In this document: positions 1-5,616 of the stretch, one piece after another
Layout: each line of letters opens with the position of its first letter
Position numbering within the stretch: the first letter of the stretch is position 1
Source of the DNA: an uncultured Steroidobacteraceae bacterium
GTDB taxonomy: Bacteria > Pseudomonadota > Gammaproteobacteria > Steroidobacterales > Steroidobacteraceae
Assembly (NCBI GenBank): GCA_955652795.1
Contig: CATPBQ010000138.1
Location: 1-5,616 of the forward strand
Reading direction: 5' to 3'
DNA: 5,616 nt
Made by a program: the position numbers and the translations under genes
Notes under the pieces: generated by a model
The model's input: the letters and a program-made list of their open reading frames with translations, nothing else
What the model was told of the DNA's origin: nothing
The model's database searches: none

Positions 1-63
1 AGCATCGCGAACATGTCGGGGCCAGACTACCGCCAAGACGCGGCGCGCGCACGTAGCACCGCA
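1..63. other. Region downstream of the operon, no supported feature
   Basis: These 63 bases follow the TAA of the Mur-ligase paralogue. No stem followed by a T-run is visible on the minus strand; only a 4-base CGCC/GGCG pairing was found. A minus-strand ATG at 14-12 is open to the window edge, but it has no ribosome site and only four full or partial codons are visible, so no gene is called. Confidence 0.4.
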
Positions 64-1863
64 TTATGACCCTTGCAGAAGCGCGAGCACCTCGGTGCGC
101 GCGGCGGGGGAATGCACCGGCAGCGCCAGCACATCACCCGGCTGCGCCCACTCGAGTGCACAACGCGCCGCCTCGGTCTCGCTCATGCGCATGGCGAGCG
201 CGGCTTCCGGCAACCCGGCGCGCAGGAGCGCCGCGCGGATGATGCGCGGGATCTCGCCCGGCTCGCGGCCGCGCAGGTGCGCCTCGTTCTCTTTCACGAC
301 GACGAGGGCGGGGCGAAACTGCGCTGCGGCGCGCGCCAGTTCCTCGATCTCCGTGTCCTGGCGGTTGCCGGCATGGCCGAGCAACAGGCCGAGGCGCCCG
401 CTGCCACCGCGCAGATGTTCGGCGACGTTGAGCAGTCCCCGCAGGCCTTCGGGGTTGTGCGCGTAGTCCACCAGCACCCGCACGCCACCGCGCTCAAAGC
501 GCATCAGGCGTCCGAAGTTGTCCGCGGCATTCGCCCCGAAGCGCGCCAGAACGGCCGCGATGCTCGCCGGGGGTACGCCGAGCGCCGCCGCCGCGAGCGC
601 CGCCCCCGCGAGGTTCGCGATGTTGTAGGTCGCACTGCCCTCCACCGTGAGGGGCATCGCGGCAATGGGGCCCAGGTCATGCTCAGCGCCCGCATGAGTC
701 AGGGAAAGGCGGCCGCCGCGCACACCGCAGGTCGGGCCGCCGCGCGCACGATGCTCGCGCAGGAGAGCAACATCGGCGTCGAGTGCGAACCAGCCGAGCG
801 GCGGGCTGCGGCCGAAGCGCTGCGTGAGACCGGGCGCCTTCCCCACAAGCTGTGCATCGTCGGCGTTCAGCGCCAGAAGTCCGCCGTGCGTCACGAGGCT
901 TGCGACCGACAGCTTCACGTCGGCGAGAGCTGCGAGGTCGTCGATCCCGTATTCGCCGAAGTGATCCGGGCTGACATTGGTGACGAGCGCCACCCGCGCC
1001 TGCGACAGCGCAATTCCGCGGCGCAGGATGCCGCCGCGCGCGGTTTCCACGATCGCGGCCTGAGCGCGGCGCTCGCGCAGCACGCGACGTGCACCCGCGG
1101 GGCCGGAGTAGTCCCCGGCTGCCTCGAGCTCCCCGTCGAGGAATACCCCGTCGGTGCAGCAGTACGCGGCGCGCCAGCCGTGCGCCCGGGCGCAGGCACT
1201 GAGCAGCCGCACCGTGGTGGTCTTGCCGTTCGAGCCGGTCACCACCGCGGTCGGAATGTCGCGCAGCTCGCCCCAGGGAACATCGGCAACATCCGGCAGC
1301 GCGGTGAGCTCGAAGTCGCGCCCGCCCTCGCCGGCGCCCAGTGTGAGCAGGGTGTCGTCCAACAGGTGCGGGAGTCTGCGCGCGTTCGCCGCATCGAGAA
1401 GCGCCATGAGCTCAGGCCGCGCCTCGCGGGCGGCGAGGCGTTCGAAGCGTGCGAAGGCCGCGGGCTCATCCAGCACCGGCTTGAGGACTGCGGAGGCGTC
1501 CGCGGCGTCCTCGAGCGCGGACGCGACCAGCGCGGCCTCGAGCCCGCTCCAGTGATGCGGATCGCGCGCCACGAGCGCGGCGCACAGTGCCCACTCGTTG
1601 ACTTCCGTCGCCACGAACAGCTGATCGCAGGGAGCGGCGAGCGCGAGCGAGGTGCCGCCCGCATGGCGGCGCGCAACCACACCCCGCATGCGCCACCCGA
1701 GGTGCGCGCGGGCCCGCTCGACGCGCGCGCGCCAGCCACAGAGCAGCGCCTCATCCACGGCCGTTTCCCGGGTCTCGAGCAGCGCGCCGCTGCCGGCGAA
1801 GAACAGGTTGGCACCTGTCAGACGCCTCGATGAGTCGAACGGCAGCGCGATGGCGGCGTTCAG
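64..1863 (-). CDS. Mur ligase family protein, CphA paralogue lacking the ATP-grasp domain
   Basis: Predicted cytoplasmic ATP-dependent amide ligase of about 599 residues if read from CTG at 1863. Numbering here is from that start. Residues 1-200 resemble a degenerate CphA N domain: an SRRLTGANLFF motif near residue 12, and a segment around 158-185 (AxxARRLPxLLDD, LLTLGAGEGGR) that matches CphA residues 180-207. The chain then goes straight into a Mur ligase module with no ATP-grasp domain between. The Mur module has the P-loop TGSNGKTTT (209-217), ETARGGILRRG (273-283), NVSPDH (296-301), EGSATYNIANLAGA (408-421), NFGR (449-452) and VDYAHNPEGL (465-474). Nucleotide-binding residues look intact, so it is probably an active ligase. 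The reaction is unknown; the operon suggests cyanophycin or a related Asp/Arg compound. The conventional start, GTG at 1758 (564 residues), would lose the SRRLTG motif and has a poor ribosome site. The stop is TAA at 66-64. Family assignment is firm; start and substrate are less certain. Confidence 0.85.
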   Translation of the reverse strand: MNAAIALPFDSSRRLTGANLFFAGSGALLETRETAVDEALLCGWRARVERARAHLGWRMRGVVARRHAGGTSLALAAPCDQLFVATEVNEWALCAALVARDPHHWSGLEAALVASALEDAADASAVLKPVLDEPAAFARFERLAAREARPELMALLDAANARRLPHLLDDTLLTLGAGEGGRDFELTALPDVADVPWGELRDIPTAVVTGSNGKTTTVRLLSACARAHGWRAAYCCTDGVFLDGELEAAGDYSGPAGARRVLRERRAQAAIVETARGGILRRGIALSQARVALVTNVSPDHFGEYGIDDLAALADVKLSVASLVTHGGLLALNADDAQLVGKAPGLTQRFGRSPPLGWFALDADVALLREHRARGGPTCGVRGGRLSLTHAGAEHDLGPIAAMPLTVEGSATYNIANLAGAALAAAALGVPPASIAAVLARFGANAADNFGRLMRFERGGVRVLVDYAHNPEGLRGLLNVAEHLRGGSGRLGLLLGHAGNRQDTEIEELARAAAQFRPALVVVKENEAHLRGREPGEIPRIIRAALLRAGLPEAALAMRMSETEAARCALEWAQPGDVLALPVHSPAARTEVLALLQGS

Positions 1864-4679
1864 TCTTCGGCCTCCGGCGCAAACCGCACGCCGCGCTCAT
1901 CCCGGATCAGCCCCTCGAGGCTGAATGCGGGAGCGAGCGCCTCGCCCGCTTTGACGACGCCCTCGGCCGCGTGCGTCGCTTCGCCCGTGTACACCGGCGC
2001 CGACGGCGGCGCAGGCTGAGGAGCCGCCGATCCTGCCGGCTTGAACTTGGTGATCTGCTTCCAGGAGCGCACCAGCGCGTCGGCGAATACCAGCAGCAGA
2101 TCGCCCGGCTGCCCCATGTTGAGCGCCGCGCTGATGGCCTCCTGCTCATCGGCGATGAGCGAGATCGCCTGCTCGCGCACACCCGCGGCACCTAACGCCG
2201 CCGCCATGATGCGCGGTACCTCATCCGGTGCGCGCTCACGCAGGTTGTCGTCGCGGCGGCAGATGTAGTGGTCGAAGCGGCCCGCGACTGCACGCGCGAT
2301 GGCCACCAGGTCCTCGTCGCGGCGATCGCCCGGACCTGCGAGCACCACGATGCGCCGGCCGGTGACGTCGAGGCGCTGCGCGAGATCGGTCATCACCGCC
2401 ACCGCGTGCGCGTTGTGCCCGTAGTCGAACAGCACCTTGAAGGGGTGCTCGTTGAAGACGTTCATGCGGCCGGGCGCCTGGAAAAACGTCGAGTCGAAGG
2501 TGCGCAGGCCCTGGCGGATGGCGTCGAGCTTGATACCGAGGGAGAACGCCATTGCCGCCGCAAACATCGCGTTCTGCACGTTGTGCGTCGCGCGGCCCTC
2601 CAGAGTCGCCGGGATCAGGTGCGTCCACAGGAGCGGGATGTGGCCGTTGTGGTCGTAGAGCGTGATCATGTGCCCGTTCACCCCGGCTTCCAGCGCGCAG
2701 GCGCGCCCGCCGGCGCGGATGTGCTCGCGCACCAGGGGGTGCTGCGGGTTCATGGTGACATAGCAGATGTTCTTCGCTTCCGTGTAGCCCGACATCTTCA
2801 GCACCAGCGGGTCATCGGCATTGAGCACCGCGCAGTCGGTGGCGACTTCGACGACGATGCGCTTGACTTCTGCCAGCTGCTCGAGCGTGTCGATGCCTTT
2901 CAGGCCCAGGTGATCGGCTTGCACGTTGAGCACCGCGCCGACGTTGACTTCGTTCACGCCCATGCCGGCGCGCAGCAGCCCGCCGCGCGCGGTCTCGAGC
3001 ACCGCGATGTCGATCTGCGGATCCGCGAGCACCATGCGCGCGGACACCGGGCCCGTCATGTCGCCCTGCACCGTGCGCTGGCCGTCGATGTAGACGCCGT
3101 CGGTGGTGGTGAGTCCCGGGGTAAAACCCGCCATCTTGGTGAGGTGCGCCAGCATGCGCGCGGTGGTGGTCTTGCCGTTGGTGCCCGTGATGGCCGCGAT
3201 CGGCACGCGAGAGGCCGCGCCCTGCGGGAACAGCATGTCGATCACCGGGGCCGCCACATCGCGCGATGTGCCCTCGGAGGGCGCCACGTGCATGCGAAAA
3301 CCCGGCGCGGCATTCACCTCACAGATGCCGCCGCCGATCTTGCGATAGCTCTCGGTGATGTTCATCGACAGGAAGTCGACGCCTCCCACGTCGAGTCCGA
3401 TGGCGCGCACGGCGCGCTCGGCCATCTCGCGGTTGTCGGGATGAATGACGTCGGTGACATCGGTGGCGGTGCCGCCGGTAGACAGGTTGGCGGTCGAGCG
3501 CAGATACACGATCTGACCCTTCTCGGGTACCGACTCGGCGGTAAGTCCTGCGCGCGCGAGCATCTTGTGCGCCTGCGCATCGAGCTCGAGCCGGGTGAGC
3601 ACTTTCTCGTGCCCTACCCCGCGGCGCGGATCCGAGTTCACGACCTCGATCAGCTGCGCGACGCTGTGCTCGCCGTCGCCCAGCACGTGCCCGGGCGTGC
3701 GCCGCGTGGCGGCCACCAGCTCACCGTTCACCACCAGGAGGCGATGATCGTCGCCCTCGAGAAAGCTCTCGACGATCACCGAGCGCGAATGCTCGCGCGC
3801 CACAGTGTAGCCGTGCGCCACTTCCTCATCACTGGTCAGGCGGATGGAAATGCCGCGCCCGTGGTTGCCGTTGTAGGGCTTGGTGACGACCGGAAAGCCG
3901 ATACGCTGCGCGGCGCGCACCGCCTGCGTTTCGCTCTGCACCAGCTCCTGCTGCGGTACCGGCAAGCCGAGTCCTGCGAGGATCTTGTTGGTCTCCTCCT
4001 TGTCACTGGCGAGCTCGACGGAGATATGCGGGGTGCGGCCGGTGACGGTCGCCTGGATGCGCTGCTGGTACTTGCCGTGACCGAGCTGCACCAGTGACTG
4101 ATCGTTCAGGCGCAGCCACGGGATGCCGCGTGCTTCCGCGGCGCGCACCAGGGATGCGGTCGAGGGCCCGAGCGCGCGGCGCTGCGCGAAGCGGATGAAC
4201 TGATCGCGTGCCTCGGGCCAGTTCCAGCCCTCGGGCACGCTGCCGGCCGGGCGCACCGCATCCGGCAGCAACCAGCACAACAGCCGCAGCCCGAGCTCGC
4301 CGGCAGCACAGCCCTCATCGCGCTGCGCGTACTCGTAGACCACCGTATACACCCCGGGGGCAGCGGCGCTGCGCGTCTTGCCGAAGGTGACCGCCTCGCC
4401 CGCGATGTTCTGCAGCTCGATCGCGACGTGCTCGAGTACGTGCCCGAGCCAGGTGCCCTCGCCCTCGCGCATGCGGCGGAAAAAGCCGCCGGGCTCGCGG
4501 TACGAGCAGCCGTGCTCGGCAAGGCCCGGGAGCGCCTCACTCAGCGCATCGACGAAGAGGCTGCCCAGGCGCCCGGTGGGCCAGGCTTCCAGCGCCCCCA
4601 GGTCGAGCTCCAGGCGGATGACCGGGAATCGCGCGTACAGCGAGGGACCGACATAGACCGAACGATCGAGGATGCGCAT
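1860..4679 (-). CDS. cphA: Cyanophycin synthetase
   Basis: CphA makes cyanophycin from aspartate, arginine and ATP in the cytoplasm. The 939 residues hold three domains. The N domain (1-160) carries LGHVLEHVAIELQNIAG (78-94), including an HxxEH motif at 80-84. The ATP-grasp domain (about 215-485), which adds Asp to the backbone, shows SDKEETNKIL (225-234), KPYNGNHGRGISI (267-279), ESFLEGDDHR (304-313), LSTGGTATDVT (399-409) and CEVNAAPGFRMH (453-464). The Mur ligase domain (about 490-880), which adds Arg to the side chain, shows P-loop GTNGKTTT (499-506), ETARGGLLRAG (562-572), QADH (587-590), EGRATHNVQNA (694-704), PGRMN (736-740) and FDYGHN (751-756). All expected sites are present, so it should be a functional CphA1-type enzyme. 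It is about 60 residues longer than the typical 870-880, because of an Ala/Pro-rich linker (881-899) and a tail (900-939). The ATG at 4679 is secure: an in-frame TAA lies three codons upstream and the N-terminus matches the family. It follows cphB after 66 bases, and its stop overlaps the next gene. Confidence 0.97.
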   Translation of the reverse strand: MRILDRSVYVGPSLYARFPVIRLELDLGALEAWPTGRLGSLFVDALSEALPGLAEHGCSYREPGGFFRRMREGEGTWLGHVLEHVAIELQNIAGEAVTFGKTRSAAAPGVYTVVYEYAQRDEGCAAGELGLRLLCWLLPDAVRPAGSVPEGWNWPEARDQFIRFAQRRALGPSTASLVRAAEARGIPWLRLNDQSLVQLGHGKYQQRIQATVTGRTPHISVELASDKEETNKILAGLGLPVPQQELVQSETQAVRAAQRIGFPVVTKPYNGNHGRGISIRLTSDEEVAHGYTVAREHSRSVIVESFLEGDDHRLLVVNGELVAATRRTPGHVLGDGEHSVAQLIEVVNSDPRRGVGHEKVLTRLELDAQAHKMLARAGLTAESVPEKGQIVYLRSTANLSTGGTATDVTDVIHPDNREMAERAVRAIGLDVGGVDFLSMNITESYRKIGGGICEVNAAPGFRMHVAPSEGTSRDVAAPVIDMLFPQGAASRVPIAAITGTNGKTTTARMLAHLTKMAGFTPGLTTTDGVYIDGQRTVQGDMTGPVSARMVLADPQIDIAVLETARGGLLRAGMGVNEVNVGAVLNVQADHLGLKGIDTLEQLAEVKRIVVEVATDCAVLNADDPLVLKMSGYTEAKNICYVTMNPQHPLVREHIRAGGRACALEAGVNGHMITLYDHNGHIPLLWTHLIPATLEGRATHNVQNAMFAAAMAFSLGIKLDAIRQGLRTFDSTFFQAPGRMNVFNEHPFKVLFDYGHNAHAVAVMTDLAQRLDVTGRRIVVLAGPGDRRDEDLVAIARAVAGRFDHYICRRDDNLRERAPDEVPRIMAAALGAAGVREQAISLIADEQEAISAALNMGQPGDLLLVFADALVRSWKQITKFKPAGSAAPQPAPPSAPVYTGEATHAAEGVVKAGEALAPAFSLEGLIRDERGVRFAPEAED
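1871..1875 (-). promoter_or_regulatory. Shine-Dalgarno site for the Mur-ligase paralogue
   Basis: On the minus strand GGAGG lies inside the last codons of cphA, 7 bases before a CTG codon at 1863-1861. That CTG forms the four-base overlap CTGA with the cphA stop (TGA at 1862-1860). Spacing and strength are ideal for translation initiation. This is the main evidence that the downstream gene starts at CTG and is coupled to cphA translation. The frame is closed by an in-frame TGA at 1899-1897, and no ATG, GTG or TTG occurs between there and 1758. Confidence 0.7.
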
Positions 4680-4745
4680 GAGTGTTGCTTACGAGAATCG
4701 TATTGTTCAAGGCAACTCGCCGCGCGTGACCGGCTTCCCTGGCAA
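4680..4745 (-). other. cphB-cphA intergenic spacer with a small palindrome and weak ribosome site
   Basis: These 66 bases separate the cphB stop (TGA, 4748-4746) from the cphA ATG. The half next to cphA is clearly more AT-rich than the genes. On the minus strand it contains a perfect 5-base inverted repeat, TACGA-TTC-TCGTA (4702-4690). The only ribosome-site match is TAAG (4691-4688), 8 bases before the ATG. It is much weaker than the sites of the other two genes and partly lies within the right arm of the repeat. No convincing -35/-10 promoter and no terminator were seen, so cphB and cphA are probably co-transcribed. Confidence 0.45.
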
Positions 4746-5585
4746 TCACTCCCTGGACTGGATCAGCGCACCTGCCGTGGCGATGCGGGTGTGCAGGTTG
4801 AAAGTAGCGCCCGCCACCAGCATGTGCAGCCGCAAGCCCAGCATGCACACCGGTTGTCCCTCCTCGACCGTGTCGACGGACGAATAGCTGACGTCCGACC
4901 CATCGACGATGGTCACGCTACCGCTCCCCTCGACCTCGACGGTCTCATCAGGCCCGATGAACGCCGCCGTGTCCTCATCGAGCCCGATACCGACCGCGAA
5001 CGGGTTGTAAGCGAGCGCGGTGAGCAGGCGTCCCAGGCGGTCACGCTGGCGGAAATGCTGATCGATGATGAAGCGGTTGGTGAGACCCAGGCCCGGCGCG
5101 AGCCGCACGCTGCCGGCGATCATGGAGGAGCCCTCATCGCCCGAGGCGATCATGTGCTCGGAGAGGATGCTGGCGCCCGCGCTGGTGCCGCCGACGGTGA
5201 CGCCAGCCGCGTTACGCATGCGGATGAGCTTCGCGACCGGCGTGCCGCCCAGCAGCGTCGTGAGCCGCAGCTGGTTGCCCCCGGTGAAGAAGATGCCGCT
5301 GGCCTCCTCGATGCGCTTCAGGCGCCCCTCCTCCTGGCAGTCGCGGCGGGTATCAAAATCCATGACGGTCACGCGTGCTGCGCCGATGTCCGAGAACACC
5401 TGCTCGTAGCGCGCGCCGGTCTCGTGCACGCGGCTGGCGGTGGGGATGACGACGATGTCGGCCTCCTCGGCGCCCGAGACGCGCACGAAGCGCTCGAGAA
5501 TCCGGCGGTCATTCTCCTTGTTCTCCGCACCGCCGATCGGAACGATCCAACCACGCCTGTGGCTATCGGGGACTTTGCTGGGCAT
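4746..5585 (-). CDS. cphB: Cyanophycinase (intracellular, peptidase family S51)
   Basis: CphB is an exopeptidase that degrades cyanophycin to beta-Asp-Arg dipeptides, releasing stored nitrogen. The 279-residue length is close to the roughly 270 of characterised intracellular enzymes. The nucleophile elbow GGTSAGAS (132-139) places the catalytic serine at 135. His177 in IDQHF and Glu204 in GIGLDEDTA complete the expected Ser-His-Glu triad, and TGGNQ (101-105) supplies the conserved glutamine of the substrate pocket. The N-terminus (GWIVPIGGAE, 12-21) is the usual first strand. There is no signal peptide, which separates it from the secreted CphE-type cyanophycinases. The ATG at 5585 follows AGGAG by 10 bases. 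It is the first gene of the visible operon, upstream of cphA, so the degrading and synthesising enzymes are probably on one transcript. Its promoter lies outside the window. Confidence 0.96.
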   Translation of the reverse strand: MPSKVPDSHRRGWIVPIGGAENKENDRRILERFVRVSGAEEADIVVIPTASRVHETGARYEQVFSDIGAARVTVMDFDTRRDCQEEGRLKRIEEASGIFFTGGNQLRLTTLLGGTPVAKLIRMRNAAGVTVGGTSAGASILSEHMIASGDEGSSMIAGSVRLAPGLGLTNRFIIDQHFRQRDRLGRLLTALAYNPFAVGIGLDEDTAAFIGPDETVEVEGSGSVTIVDGSDVSYSSVDTVEEGQPVCMLGLRLHMLVAGATFNLHTRIATAGALIQSRE

Positions 5586-5595
5586 CCGGGACTGA

Positions 5596-5600
5596 CTCCT
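5596..5600 (-). promoter_or_regulatory. Shine-Dalgarno site for cphB
   Basis: On the minus strand AGGAG (within TAAGGAG) lies 10 bases before the cphB ATG at 5585. The spacing is slightly long but workable. No other ATG, GTG or TTG is in frame between the window edge and this ATG, so the site supports the chosen start. Confidence 0.65.
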
Positions 5601-5616
5601 TATTAATGTCCAGGTC

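Noticed and set aside
1..63. Possible operon terminator or start of a fourth gene
   Set aside because: Only a 4-base stem without a T-run is visible, and the ATG at 14-12 has no ribosome site and runs off the window.
1756..1758. GTG at 1758 as the start of the Mur paralogue
   Set aside because: It is possible and is the first conventional start codon. However, it leaves about 100 coding-like bases unexplained, drops the SRRLTGANLFF segment and has only a weak upstream purine run, whereas CTG 1863 has an ideal GGAGG.
73..1833. Long plus-strand open frame of 586 codons opposite the Mur paralogue
   Set aside because: It is the antisense shadow of a GC-rich gene: its translation is rich in Arg, Ala and His with no domain motif, while the minus strand encodes clear Mur ligase motifs.
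2268..4097. Plus-strand open frame of 609 codons opposite cphA
   Set aside because: Low-complexity His/Arg/Val-rich translation with no recognisable motif. It lies wholly inside the firmly identified cphA on the other strand.
4680..4745. Internal promoter for cphA (TTGCCT, 18 bases, TAAGCA)
   Set aside because: The -10 match to TATAAT is only two bases of six, which is no better than chance.
4428..5606. Plus-strand open frame of 392 codons spanning the end of cphB, the gap and the start of cphA
   Set aside because: It crosses two well-supported minus-strand genes and their spacer and has no family motif, so it is a composition artefact.
5586..5616. TTAATA-like -10 promoter element upstream of cphB
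   Set aside because: Only 31 bases are visible, the -35 region would be outside the window, and the element nearly abuts the ribosome site, so it cannot be supported.

Overview
The window is a compact cyanophycin metabolism operon from a GC-rich bacterium. All genes lie on the minus strand and run right to left. Cyanophycin is a storage polymer with a poly-aspartate backbone and arginine side chains. The strong GC bias and this gene order fit a heterotrophic proteobacterium (gamma- or beta-type) better than a cyanobacterium. That taxonomic guess rests on composition and family knowledge only.

Layout in order of transcription: (1) 5585-4746, cphB, an intracellular cyanophycinase of 279 residues with the full S51 serine-peptidase signature and an AGGAG ribosome site. 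(2) A 66-base gap holding a small palindrome and no good ribosome site. (3) 4679-1860, cphA, a full-length three-domain cyanophycin synthetase of 939 residues (N domain, ATP-grasp, Mur ligase) plus an unusual C-terminal tail. (4) 1863-64, a second Mur-ligase protein that looks like a CphA paralogue lacking the ATP-grasp domain. It overlaps the end of cphA by four bases. The last 63 bases downstream and the first 31 bases upstream contain no complete gene.

How the genes work together: CphA builds the polymer by adding aspartate (ATP-grasp site) and arginine (Mur site). CphB cuts it back to beta-Asp-Arg dipeptides. The dipeptidase that would split those dipeptides is not in the window. The third gene is translationally coupled to cphA and keeps an intact ATP-binding loop, so it is probably an active ligase acting on cyanophycin or a related substrate. 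Its reaction cannot be read from the sequence.

The most interesting points are the ATP-grasp-less CphA paralogue, with a substrate loop different from that of CphA, and its start. The only reading that keeps its conserved N-terminus begins at a CTG codon that sits 7 bases after a perfect GGAGG and overlaps the cphA stop as CTGA. A start at the first conventional codon (GTG at 1758) would remove about 35 residues.
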